The notes beneath the pieces are model-generated. The model was given only the letters and a program-made list of their open reading frames with translations. It had not been told where the DNA came from and searched no databases. A stretch of DNA of 64,000 nt from NCBI GenBank assembly GCA_030141605.1, contig JAQGDQ010000196.1, positions 186,001 through 250,000 of the forward strand, in the 5' to 3' direction. Below, piece by piece: positions 34,757 to 47,139 of the stretch. The translations under genes and the position numbers were made by a program. Source of the stretch: Tubiluchus corallicola (Eukaryota; Priapulida; Priapulimorpha; Priapulimorphida; Tubiluchidae). How positions within the stretch are numbered: position 1 is the stretch's first letter; each line of letters begins with the position of its first letter.

Positions 34757-35570
34757 CAGTCAAACCTCGTTATAACGCCAGGTCTGGGACACCACTAAAT
34801 GTGGCCAGTCCAGTCTGTAACATCTATTTTGTTTCGTAGTTATTTTTAATATGCCATAAATAGTATAATATTATTATACTTACAACAACGCATGTGTTAT
34901 ACTGTACATTTTTGCTGCATTAAGAAAATTTATGCAGGTGTAGTTCTATGGCGGCACATCGCAGAACTTTTAGGTAACACAATGAAATAGCAGTCTTGTG
35001 AAAACTGCTGTCTCCTGATAAAAGAAATATGCAGCTACACAGTCCAGCCCAAGCACGGTCCCAACGTAGCATTATTAGATAATTAGGACTACAAATAGCT
35101 GCTGCAATTGCAATGTAACTTAACCTTGAGTCAAACAGCTTTTACAGCCATTAGATTCACATCAGTTCAATACTGCAGCTTAGCTACACAACTATTGTAC
35201 CTTAAAATGCACGTTCCCTGCCCAAAACCTGAGCATTCACTTTCATACAGCCACTTGCAACAAGACCTAAATCTTAAATTAAAATATCATAATTGTTTTT
35301 CTGTCCAGAGATCATTGTTTTTACAACAAAATGGCTGTTTTTTAGCAACAATTCATTGTACTTTATCTTCCCTAGCATTATAATGGGGTAAATTATTATG
35401 TAAAATAGACTTTTGGCACAGCAGATAAGTTGGCAGATGGCGGCAGGCGAGATTGGCGGTATTCCCTATATTTAATATATGATGGAAATCGGGACAGGGC
35501 AATAGTTGGCATTATTGGCATTATGCCGAGGCTGGCGTTACAACGGGCGGGGTATAACAAGGTTCGACTA
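34757..35570. mobile_element. pogo/Tigger-type MITE with TA target duplication
   Basis: The left end is TA|CAGTCAAACCTCGTTATAAC. The right end reads GGTATAACAAGGTTCGACT, followed by TA, i.e. an inverted match to the left tip with a few substitutions. CAGT(C)AACCTCGTTATAACG-type tips are characteristic of Tigger/pogo elements. The 814-bp interior has no transposase; the 91-codon frame at 35108 is not similar to one. It ends about 50 bp beyond the stop codon of the minus-strand AS3MT gene. Confidence 0.8.
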
Positions 35571-35621
35571 TAATTACATTGTGACTTCATAAAATTTTTC
35601 TGAAGTTGCTTCTCCATTGCA

Positions 35622-38600
35622 TTAACAAGAATCTTTGCCAGCACAACAACTTTTCTTCTGACCACCACCAGTACCCGTTCCGCAGCACGTTTGTGTAGTG
35701 GCACCACTTCCACTACCCATCTTCAGACCTTCACAGGTCTTTGCAGCTCCGCAAGCTTCCAAACCTTTGTCTCCACAGGTAAGTTTTAGACTTGTAACAT
35801 TTTCTGTGCTGACTGCATAGTCAAGTGGGTCAACCACCTCAATCTGTAATACAAAAGGAAAAAAAAACGAAAATTTCAAAAAAGCTGCCATATATACACT
35901 TTAATCTTGCTGTGACTTTTACTGAAAACCAGAGCAATAATTTAATAATGCTTGCTTTTTTCCATGAGAGCCCCGCTTCAAAGTTGCTTTTTCATATTCC
36001 GAGTTTTGTTTGTTCTTTGTAAAAAAGTTCAATTATTTGCCTTTTGTCATTTACAGCTATAGCTTGTTTTTACTGATTCTGCTCATGAAAAAGTTCAGCA
36101 TACCAGTATGGCCTACAACCAACATTCAAGATTCAAGACTCTCGAACATAGTAATATAATGTATAAGTTTTGTAATTTTGGTAGTAGAACTTATAATACT
36201 GGTGAAAATAGTGCAGATAACAACCATTCTGCTCTAAAAAGCCAGGGTTTGGACAGCACATGGGGGAAATAAGATTTCTAACCTAATGTACAATGGCAAA
36301 TTAGTACACATTAACACAAACCTCACTGATCCTGAATTCTTGTATTTATGCTCATTACTACTGCAGTAAAAAGTCAGGACTTTGTCTCGTTTGTTTGTTT
36401 AATTACCGTTTTCATATCAGAAGAGCTAGATGCAGGATGGAACTCGAACTTGTCTCTGAGACGACTAGACTGCAGAATAGCAGCAATTTCAGCATCAACC
36501 GTCACAGGAATGTCTTTCTGTAAAAAACAACAACAACAATTTTACATGTAAGAGCAAAGCCTAGAAAAATAATATTACGTTTTTATTTTTTTATCACAAC
36601 AGGACTGAATGAATTCAGTTCCGAATCTGCAAGCATGATGCCATGAGCACGTTTATCTTAAGTGTGTATTGGTACTTGTAATACAACACGTTATTGTAAT
36701 TTTTTTTGAACATTTGTATTTCTGTCAATTTGATTTTGGCATGTGTTGTGTTATGTGGAATAAATGAATCTTGAATTTATCACTTGACAGACTGATTGAG
36801 CTCCTACCCCAAGTGTTTACCCTGCCAGTTTCATGACTATGTGTACTATAGCTTTCAAGATATTGAATGTTAGGAGCTGATGAACATTAATAAAAACAAA
36901 AACAAATGGGTTCTCTTAGATCTGCTCTGAATGCAGATAATAATTTGTACCACTTTAGAATTCGGTTGGTTTACCTTGAATGTAATGTTGCAGTCCAAAC
37001 GGAACGAATCAGGGAAGCCAGTGATTCCACCTTTGTAAACAGCATTGCAGGCTTCTTTCTTGTCTGCCGGTAACTTATACAGTCTGTATGTTGTGGAACT
37101 AAATCTGGCATCACCTATAAACAAGTATACATTTAAAAACACGCTTTCTTGTTTTTCATTCACAACAACAGTTTGAAATGTAGCTGCAACAAAAAGAAAC
37201 AGTGCAACAACTAGAGTAGTACTGTTAGTCACAAGTACAAGTACAAAAGTATCATCAAATATGTGGATATTATTTTAAGCTTACAAGCTTTAGCAATCTG
37301 GTGATGCATAGTGTTAAGAAGTATTTTTGCTGGATGTTGTAGAAAAGTAGACTTTGTCATTAAAAACCGGAATCTGCAATAGTTACACCACCACCACCTG
37401 TATACCATTTCTTCTTCCTGAAGCCTCTTTATCAGTGGTTACTGTGGCCAAACGTTTTATTCTTTGTCTCTTTGACAATAATATAAATATTGTTATACAA
37501 AAAATCTAGACTTTTCGATTACGTTTAACGTTATCAAAATTTTCAGACAATATGTATGTAGGTATTTGCACCAAAAGTTACAAGGCTAATGTATGACACT
37601 TGCACTTAGTATTCACTGAGTTGCTAGAGGACATAAAAACAGCCACCAATTGAATAAGCCGATCAAGCCTATCTCAAATTAACGTTCGTGTAAGTTTTAT
37701 CGAGTATAAGGATATCTAGAAGCATGAACATGACAACATGGATTCTGTACGGTCAGACCTATGACAAAAAGAATTGGGCTTACACCTAGACTTAGACAGA
37801 TACATGCATTTCATCGAGACAATAGGTTGATGAATTTGTAAATTTGTTGCCTAAGCAAGCCATGCGATGCATTGTACATTTGGGAAGTAAGATGAAATGC
37901 ACTGTAATAAATGAAGCTCAAGAGCAAAAGTTAAAAGTTGGTAAACATGAAACAACGAGCATTATCTATCAATAAGAAATCATGAAAAGTATATGACTGT
38001 TTCTTTCTACATTTAATGTACGAACTACATGCACCAGACAAGGTTTGAAAGTTATGTGAGCTTACTGACTAGATTTATAGTGCAAAGAATTCAACACTTC
38101 TTAAATACATTCATACCTACAATTGCTTTGAGCTTATCATCAAAAATAGAATAATAGTGTGACGTCACTAACATTGGACGACTGAAGCCCACGGAAGATG
38201 CAATAGAATGCAAATCTTGCCACTTGAGGGCACCACCTATACACTCACCTGCACAATATATAATAAACACGTATGTTACGTAACAACCGTAGTACAATTT
38301 CTCTGTCAATGTTAATTACCAAATTACCAACACTGCAAAAAATGATAATATTACTATTAACAATAATATTATGTGTTACGTTATTGTTAATAACTATTGT
38401 CAGCACATTTAACAAAGTTTTTGGCTACATAATAAAAACAAAGTTGCTGGCTACTAATTTTAAAAATAACTCTGTGGTGTTATTCAGAATTACTGCCACT
38501 AGATGGCTTTTGTTATAAGAAAAAAATTGCACTTATTGCCTATCTGTAAGGCAAAACAAAATGCAACACATTCTTTGTTTAAAGCTAATCAGTAATTAGT

Positions 38601-41600
38601 TTATTTTGTATAAACATATACAAAGCCAGTAGAACATACACGTTATACACACTGTCCTATTAAATGCTAAAGTAGAATGCCTTAGAGTGCCCATCGGCTT
38701 GCACATTTAAAGAATGACCAAGCCTCTGGGAAGTTAGGCTTATTTCAATGTTCACAAAAATGTTAGGATTTAGTAATAAAAGTGAGAAAATCGCCTCATG
38801 TAATTAGTAAAATAAAAAAAGTAGTAATTATTTCACGTTTGAATACTTTCATTTTGAATGCCTTTTCTTCCATCAATGATGTCGTTTATCAACTCAAGAA
38901 TGGCAGCACACTGTTAATTTCTGTCCAAAGTATAATAGGTTTTTACAAAAAAATTTGATAGCTAATTTTGTGATATTTTTGCATTGAACATTAGTTAAAC
39001 TGCAGAAGTCTGGAAATTCGTTAAGCAGTGCGTACTTACAGAGCCACAATACGCTTATGACAGGGGTGTCCAAACTGCGGCCCGCGAAGAGGTTTGTCAA
39101 CGTAATTAAAGTGCGGCCCACGCGATCCAGCTGAAGTCCGCGCCAATATCACAAAGATAGTACGGGTAGTTTTTTCCTCTAGATCGGATGGCATTAACCC
39201 TTACAAGACCGTTGTCACTTAATGTCACTGTCGGACATGACGAAATTTAACGTTGCTCACTTAGAACACAAAAACGTGACATAATCACAGAACACAGCAA
39301 ACTATCACAGAAGCCGCCATTCAAACACTCAAATGTGCAAGAAATGCGAGAAGCAATCTGATTGGCTGGTAGGAAGACCAATTAGCCAATCTCTAGGCTT
39401 CTATTATCGGGCATGTTGATCTGTCCAGTCGTCTTCTTGGTCATAGCAGGTACAGATCATTTTGACTTGGTTATTTTACGAAATAAATTATAAATAAAAT
39501 TATAAAATAACCAAGACAAAATGATCTACCTACTATGACCAAGAAGACGACTGGGCAGACCAATTTGCGAGTAGCCAGCAACCTGAAAAAGTGTGGTCAC
39601 CCCTGTTATAGCGGGATTCCCAGATTTTAGTTTCAGCTGAGGCTCAGTAGTACACGCCTCAATCAGTGGCTATTTCATCGTTTCATCAGATGTAGTATTC
39701 TTATAGATCAGAATCGTGGATAATAAAAAGAGGAAGATTGAAGAACAGCGAGTCAAGACAGATTAGTATGTACTGTACTACACGGACTGTGTGATACACA
39801 TTACTAATATGCATTGTAATGAAATTACCACTATCTGTCATGAAAGTAGAAATATATGGTTTTTAATATAAATTTTAATAGCTTCTAAAATAGTTTCTTG
39901 AGTGTAGTAGTGCAGTAGTAATGATGTGCGCAAATCAGATGCAAAAAAAATCGTTATTAGGTCCTACTGTACTTGGTTCCTTGTCCAAACTGCATGTGGC
40001 CCACAGTAATTGCGGGAATGTTTAATGTGGCCCAGCTAGTCAGATAATTTGCACACCCCTGGCTTACGAAAAGTCATGAAGTCCACCAGGTGTGTCATAG
40101 TTTTCAAGTGAATGGTGACTACCACAGTGCCTGAAATTGTCTATGCAGAGGTAGTATAAATTAACTTTATGCTTTATAGACAGTTTTTTGCAAATTTCTT
40201 TGTTATATTTTCTTCTAAGTTTAAGTTATAAACCCAACATGCTAAGTAACTTGTCCTTTCCTTTAAAAAAACTAAAAAGAAGCTTTCTCTGTGCTTACCC
40301 CATAGTACTTTATGCTGCCTGACACTATCTGGCAATTCTCTGTCAGCATACACATCACTGAAGTATAATTCCCCACCTTCCTGCATTAGAACATAAAATT
40401 TTATTTAAAATTTATTTATTTTAAAACAATGTAACCATTTGGCATTGTCTGAGATGTAAAATAATTAATATAGTTTAGGTAACTCTATGTTACCAGCATA
40501 TTTTTGTACAACAGTGAAACACGGGGTTTAACGATTTCTCAAGAAAAGCAGATTGACAAGTTTCATAGAACTCGTCTAAGGAAAGTTTTAAAGATAAGAT
40601 GGTCATATGTAATAAAAAATGAAGATTTATATAGTAGAACGAAAGAAATTCCTTGGAGTTCAAAAGGCTAGGAGACCATCTCAGATTACCAAGTGAAACA
40701 CCAGCAACAATTGCCTTAAGACATAAAACCTTGCAAAAAAAACCCTGGCAAACCAAAAACAATTTGGATAGCTAAGATAAGTAAAGATGATCAACAACTT
40801 CAATCAAATCTAGTTTATGAAGGAGAAGAGCTTATATTGTTAGCAGCACATAGGAGTTGGTGGAATGCTCTAATAAACAATAATGCCTCAATGTCTACAA
40901 CAGATGAAATGAGATGTTGAAAAAGAAGGTAACTCTGCTTAGCAACACATTCTAATATTACTTTCTTATTACACAATGACATAATTTACCTAGAGTTTAA
41001 AATTCCAGACATACAAGAAATTAGCTTGTGAAGCAGATTATGATTAGGATCAGGATTAGGGTTAGGGTTGGGTTATGTTTAGGATTAGGGTTTAGGGTAT
41101 TTAAATTGTGTGGGGAATTGTGACTCCTTCCTATAATTGCTCTGGAAAATTGTTATGATCACCATACACTTTGAAAAAATAAAAAAATGTTGGGAAAAAT
41201 TCTTAATACAGCAGTAGTAAGTAAAACAGAAAATTATCAAAATGAAACCTACTACTGAGAGTAAAAGTTTACCTTCAGCACTTTATAACACTCCCTGAGC
41301 ACGGCGGGCTTGTCCGGAGAAAGATTCACAACACAGTTAGAACTAAAACATACAAACGTATATGAATGTATATTAACTAAAATAACGGCAATTATAAAAC
41401 ACATAGTAAGTAAACCAGTAAAAAGAGCACTAATAATCTTACAGTGTAATAGATACAAAGCATGAATTGAGTACTTCTCATAATATGCTTTTTAGCAATT
41501 TGCGATTCAGATTTTTGTTGAGATGTTTGTTGTTTTTATGACTCTGGTTACTTCCATAAAATTTATTAAATGGGGAATATCACCAAAATTAAATTGAGCT

Positions 41601-44600
41601 TGAATAACTCGCAATTATATTGTGAATAGAAATATGTACCTCATTCTTCACGAAAATTTCGTGTTTAAGAATCGTTGGCAAAAGTTCGGATAAAATTGTA
41701 CAGAAAATGAATATTTGACTAGGCCGCCATTGAGCATGTACCTGCGCCTGCGCCTCTATGGCGAAATTGCCGTACTACAGATGAAACTTGGCAAAATGCC
41801 CAAGGGGAGAAAGATTGTACGCAACTCTTGTCTGAGTATTTGTTTACATAGACAAACAGTGTTCGGCATACAGTACTTTACGTAGTTTATACCTAGTGAC
41901 GGTATCACGGTAAAGATTAGGTTATTGTGAATTGAATGCGCGATTTGCTAAGTTTTGGTCTTGATTGTTCTTATTGAAAAATGGTCGGTGGAATGTATTA
42001 CACTAGGATTCAGCAATTAGATGGGATGCAGCAGTCAGACGGAAAATATCGAAATACGAAGCCAAAATATAATAACATTTAGTTTCCAATGAGCAACAGA
42101 AAATTATTGAAGCAATGAAAGTACAATCTAAAAACCTGGAATCACTCCTACAACCTGTGTGATAATTTCTCGGCTGTTTGCTTTGAAACGTGAGTTTAGA
42201 ACATGATGAATCTAGTGTTAATAATATTGTGCTTACACTTCAGAGAGATTCAGTCAGATGCAGTTTTTTGTTTCATTTTAAGCCCAAGTGCATAGCTTAT
42301 CGATGCAGTTTAGTCATCTCGAGATTTGTATCCATTTCAATAAAAATATCACAATTACATTATGTAATGCAATGAATAATTATTTTGTCATTGAACCACG
42401 TTATATCGTTGGTTTTTTATATTGTAAAAGTGGATAATAGTTATATTAATAACGAATGTATTATTATCATTAGTTTTTATTTCAGTCCAACTGACCACGA
42501 GAATTTTATCTAATCCTAATATTGTAATAATACTGCTGTGAAAAAATAAACACAATATGATGTTATCATGTAAAAACAGAAGCTAATGAACAACGGTTAA
42601 ACTTCAGGTTGGTATTAAAAGTCTTACTGATTTAAATAACTAATGAACAACGGTTAAAGTTCTGCTTGGTATTAAAAGTCTTACTGATTTATATAACTGA
42701 AACACGACAAAGTTAAAAATGTTCATATATGTTTAATCAATAAGTCTACAGCTAATATGTTATCGTCTCTGTGTCAGCGGGGTTCACATATTTTTTTTGT
42801 CAAGGCTGATAAAATGAAGCTGTCACTAAAAATTGTCAGACTAGCATTATAGTTATGCTTCAGTAAGTTTCTCTGTGTTTACAAATTCATTAATTCTTCT
42901 AGCAGAATGAAGTTACTATGTCGGACTTGTTTTACAAGAAAAGAACTTTTGTTACCAAGGCCCACACTTTTGCAGCTTGTATTGCTGACGATGCTTTCAA
43001 TTAATGCCAGGAGAATTTTCACAATATGCTGTAGGCCTAGTTTTGCGCAATGATTGTTTACACTCTATTAGAATATACTATAATGGATCTGTAACTTTCG
43101 ACGGTAGTAAAATATCGCTTTTGATGAAAACATGTTAACGAGTGCAACGACAATCATTTCTGTCAGCTGACTACCTATCCGAACCAAGGCCAGATGCTGT
43201 AATGTAGTAATAACAGCTTTATTTTTAGCCCAGTTGTGTACGATAGTATCACAACAGGCTGCGTGTACACTCTTTACGCATCAGCCCGAGCTGGGCTAGT
43301 TCAATTTTTTCACCGTGAGAGGCGTAAGTGCAGCTCCATGGCGTTTCCCGTGAGATACAAAAAAGTTAATTACTCATTAATTAGACAACATACTGCTAAA
43401 AATTTTTCGCCAAGTTGTTCCCGCGGAAGGCAACTATAAAATAAGTTTAACTTGATTTTCATGATATTCCCCCTTTAACAAACATTGCTAAAATAGAATA
43501 CTGTAGAGTCCAATGCTTCTGAAAGCATTATTCATTACCTATTTACGATAAATTTTTAAGAAATAGCTATTCTTCAAAACCTGAAATGGAAGCATTTTTT
43601 TTTGTTTAATGGCTGTGGCAAAATGCAATGCTTAAATTAGAATTAGAATGGCCCTAGAAAGTTTTACATTTACAGGCAGTAAATTAGTTCCATATGCTGT
43701 ACTTGTAATTAATGAAGAAGAGTAAATGGTCACGATTTGTGTATGATCGTCTACCAAAAACCGTATTTCCTTCAATACCTATGTATGGCTCACTACGCTA
43801 AAATTAACTCATGTCTCTGTAACCTGTTAATACAGTTTTTTACTGTTTTGGTCAAAGATTGTAAAATGGATATATTTAAACTATCTCTTGGAGGCAAAGA
43901 AGCGCTTCAAGTGCAGAGAAATTATACAAATGTTGTATCTGTATACCAAGACATCAGACATACAGATCTCAAACAAAGAAAATCACCATATCGGCGCTAC
44001 AGTTAGGAAAGAACAACAGATGTCAAAAAATATAAGGATGAAGCTATGCTAGAGGTTTGTCAAAAACATAACACTTAGCTAACTGCTAAGAACAAAGGTT
44101 GTACTCTTGAATACTAAATAACAGTGGTCATGTATCAAAAGCAAAATTTTATTACAGATAAGTTTTTAATTACTCTCTTGTAAAGTAGCCTATAAAGAGG
44201 TCTGTTTTGCGATGAAGTTTTTGTGTTTCATTTCAGAATAATAGAAAGGCTAATTAAAAAACTGATATGATTACACGTTCTTTAACATTGCCAATTATGA
44301 AGTAGTAAACATACATGATAATATCAATGCTGTTTTCCTGAATGCCAGCATTGGTCAGCTGTTCTATGTAACCATGCACAAACTGTGTATTTGGTTTTGC
44401 ATATCCAAACTTCTCAGCATGATATTTCTCATACTGTCTAGCTATCTCCAACTGTAAAATAAAGAAAAGGAGATGAAAACTGATTGAGTTCTTTAATATC
44501 TGCTCACCTGCCTTCCTTGTGATTAGCCTTTCAACAAATACAATTAATCAACTGGGACCGTACATGCAAAAAGTAATAAAATAAGCTGATTTACAAAACA

Positions 44601-47000
44601 GCCGTGGTTTATATTTCTCTAGAATACAGGTTCGAACAAACCGGAACCCAACCTTCATGGCAGGTCCTACTCAAACAGGATGTCTATGGCAAGACTGGAA
44701 TCCAACTCATTATCAAGGTTAGGCCTCTAAGATGAGCCACTGAACTGGCAGAGGCATCTTAGCTACATTCATATGTGAATGCATCATCTTTCTACGAGGT
44801 AAACTACCAGAATCAACATGGCAAATGAAATCTCCCAGAGCAAGAATTGAAGTAGTTCACCCATCCAGTAAGTGAAATAACCTACTATAGCTGCAGCACT
44901 AATTCTTAACATTAATTAGTTATCACACACAAAGCAGTAACCGCTCAGGAACACATGTCGCATATGGCTTATTATATACTACAAGTCTGCAATTATGGAA
45001 TATTTATTATTAAACCCAAGCAAGCAATCAAATACTATAATTGATGGGCTACAGTTTATACTCACCAAATGGTAGCGTCATCTTTTCTGGTATTCACAAT
45101 TCAAATTAATGGGACAATTATTGAGCGGTTAATGTCTCAAAGACGTGATTAGAGTGCTTTATTTGCTTGCAGCATGACTGCTATTTGCAGTTTTTGCAGT
45201 CTTGTTGTCGAAATTTACTAAGCATTAACTGTGAACCTCCACATCAACTTATTTTATTCATACAAAGATAAGAGCTTAATTATTACTAATGAAATTATCT
45301 TAACAAGTGCAGAAAAATTGTTAGTGAAGTGACCTGAATAACAATTTACTGCTCATATCATGTCAAAAATGCATATATTACCATCAGATATTTACTTAAA
45401 CTGCCTATGATAAGAACTCCACCTATCACAACATTTTCAAGGCTATAACAACAACACAGACCAAGTATAACACTAAGGCAGAGAATAAACAGCGAGAGAC
45501 AAGATATAACAGAACACTGGCACTTTAACCCTACTGATTTCTTTGCCATGCCTGTTTTGTTAAATACAGCTGAGTCATGATTGGTTAGCATATTAAAAGT
45601 GCTAACAGTGTCACCAAACTGGTTTTTTAGTGTATACATTCAATCTGTCTGTCGACTTCAAATTTTCTTCATAATTGGAAAGTGGAAATTAATAGCAGTA
45701 TTAAAATAGGTTTACATGTATAGGAAAAAATATGACTCTTCCATATGTAAAGTCTAAATGTTTAGAATATATAGGTCATTCGTACACTTTATAAGTTTAT
45801 TGACAAACAACACAATATGATATACAGCACAATGTACATAAAAAATCACACAAAAGCATCCCAGCATTCCATACACACTATGCAGTACATAGCCTATTAT
45901 AAAACACCGTTCAATTTCAGTTTGCTTACTCAACTAGTTTTTCTACTGACAATGTCATTACTTTTTTATTTTTTAATGCATGACATAGCAAAGTGTTTAG
46001 CTGAACATATTCTCAATTGCATTTGTCCTTGCACAAAAATTTCCTTTAATATTATATAGTCACACACATGTTAGTTACTAAAATAACAGAATTTATTATT
46101 TCACCATCTCTAAAAATAGAAGCTGCAGATTTTAAATTTTGTGACACATGTAGTTAGTTCTTCTGAATATGTTGTTGTGAACTTACAAATAAGAAAATAG
46201 AAAATTAATGCAGGCACACCCAGCTCTCTATGACCTTACATTAAATAATGACGCTGCCACTCTCTACTTGTCTTACATTTAATTTGAAGATGCCAGAGTA
46301 AAAGATGCCGTTTTTGGGTACTGATGCTGAATTTTGTCAACAGAGTCAATTGTATGATTCAGAGTTATATAATCATTTATCATCATTATATGCAATGTGA
46401 GATGAATGGTTCACAAGAACAGACACAGTATCAGGAATTAGATAAATTAATGATACAGGCATACCATTTTCTATACGTTCTTTGTTACTTTATGACATTC
46501 ATAGGCCTACCTGTTCTTCTGTCATATCGACTCCAATGATCTTGCCAGATTCACCAACCAGCTTTGAGAGTGCAAAACAGTCACGGCCCGAACCACTACC
46601 GAGATCCAGCATGGTGGTTCCTTCTACAAATTCTGGCAAGACTATACCACATCCATAATACCTAAAAACAATGCAGATCTAAAGAACAAACCAAAAATTT
46701 GGCTTGTTATTAATATATTAAGAATCCAATAATCATGGGCAATATTAAAAAGTTAATTAGCTTAAATCAGCCATTACCTGTGTAGATTTGCCACCTATTT
46801 TAAAAAAAATTGAACATTAAGAAAATAAGTAACCTGCAGGTGACTTCATCATGTACAGCACTTAAAGCTTCACGCAGGTGTTTTGCTACTGGCACCTCAG
46901 GTGTTACACAGCAAGATGTTTGCAGTTCACTGCGTTTCTTCACCCTCTTTCCATAGTAGTCCTTCACATCAGTATAAGTTGACTCTACTGGCGCTGACAT
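35622..47000 (-). CDS. AS3MT: Arsenite methyltransferase (AS3MT), 9 coding exons
   Basis: Coding exons, read right to left: 47000-46834, 46661-46511, 44451-44315, 41342-41273, 40380-40299, 38248-38117, 37114-36975, 36517-36407, 35843-35622. The total of 1212 nt in frame gives 403 residues; the human protein is about 375. Family role: a cytosolic SAM-dependent enzyme that methylates trivalent arsenic. Visible: YYGKRVKKRSELQTSCC at the N-terminus; SAM-binding motif LDLGSGSGRDC at about residues 74-84; ISNCVVNLSPDK; GGELYFSDVYADRELP; GECIGGALKW. Cysteines at about 31, 60, 155 and 205 correspond to the four conserved catalytic or arsenic-binding cysteines of animal AS3MT. The Cys-rich tail ends CCAGKDSC, as in the family (human ends CCGTKKSC). 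All intron phases close. A splice acceptor lies 8 nt upstream of the ATG. The gene converges with the helicase gene and diverges from the phosphatase gene. Confidence 0.95.
39061..40061. mobile_element. hAT-type non-autonomous element in AS3MT intron
   Basis: The left tip CAGGGGTGTCCAAACTGCGG and the right tip (reverse complement CAGGGGTGTGCAAATTATC) are typical hAT ends, including the gcggcccgcg / gtggcccac sub-terminal sequence. The flanks gcttatga (39053-39060) and gcttacga (40062-40069) match at 7 of 8 positions, fitting an 8-bp hAT target duplication. No transposase is encoded. An extra internal tip-like CACCCCTG near 39597-39604 suggests nesting. Confidence 0.85.
39421..39558. repeat. 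Long hairpin (inverted repeat) inside the hAT element
   Basis: Arms 39421-39478 and 39503-39558 are reverse complements apart from a 2-nt indel and a few mismatches. They contain cagtcgtcttcttggtcata and its partner, and the loop is about 24 nt and AT-rich. A smaller hairpin (gattggct ... agccaatc) lies just upstream near 39360-39392. Confidence 0.9.
40495..40920 (+). pseudogene. LINE ORF2 C-terminal fragment
   Basis: The plus-strand translation begins LYNSETRGLTISQEKQID, then HRTRLRKVLKIRWSYVI and NEDLYSRTKEIPWS. After frame changes it continues as LRLPSETPATIALRH and LAAHRSWWNALIN. This is the usual region after the RT domain of LINEs, with the leu-arg-(k/r)-ile-leu...tryptophan pattern and the R-L-GH-LR segment. 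It is frameshifted and has no catalytic domain. It lies in the AS3MT intron between exons 4 and 5. Confidence 0.7.
41043..41099 (+). repeat. Interstitial TTAGGG-like tract
   Basis: Several TTAGGG or near-TTAGGG units (two perfect, adjacent at 41056-41067) in a degenerate array. The animal telomere motif is TTAGGG. The tract lies about 120 bp after the 3' end of the recognisable LINE fragment. Confidence 0.75.
41566..43478. mobile_element. Non-autonomous DNA element with TTAA flanks (piggyBac-like), copy 2, inverted
   Basis: It begins TTAA-ATGGGGAATATCACC and ends ATGATATTCCCCCT-TTAA. Most of its length is the reverse complement of copy 1 at 6069-7482: shared agtcagacggaaaatatcga, gcagttttttgtttcatttt and gcagctccatggcg. 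It keeps about 0.43 kb (41600-42030) that copy 1 has lost. A 57-bp tandem duplication (42583-42639 and 42640-42696) is private to this copy. It has no transposase and lies in the AS3MT intron between exons 3 and 4. Confidence 0.8.
42583..42696. repeat. 57-bp tandem duplication
   Basis: Two copies beginning ctaatgaacaacggttaaa inside the TTAA element. The corresponding part of copy 1 (about 6817-6875, opposite orientation) has one copy, so the duplication arose in or after this insertion. Confidence 0.85.
44630..44900. repeat. Dispersed ~250-bp repeat family, copy B
   Basis: The same family as 12990-13270 and 59757-59985: taagatgagccactgaactg, then ggcatcttagctacattcat, then agcaagaattgaa, then cacccatccagt. 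It lies between AS3MT coding exons 2 and 3. Confidence 0.65.
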
Positions 47001-47139
47001 GGTGAAATCTGTCCAGGAAAAGTGTCAGTGACAATCGATGATGAGAACTAGCAAAAACCCAAACAAAAAAAGTTACAGTAAGGATGGTGATTGTCAACTG
47101 ATGGACCTCTAGTGATTACAGTGTAAAATTTTGAAATCT

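Noticed and set aside
35108-35383. 91-residue frame as a small gene
   Set aside because: It lies inside the pogo/Tigger-type MITE and has no family similarity or splice context.
40490-40762. Minus-strand 90-residue hydrophobic frame
   Set aside because: It is the antisense shadow of the plus-strand LINE fragment.
46324-46539. Plus-strand 71-residue frame near 46.4 kb
   Set aside because: It overlaps the antisense of AS3MT exon 2 and intron sequence, with no independent support.
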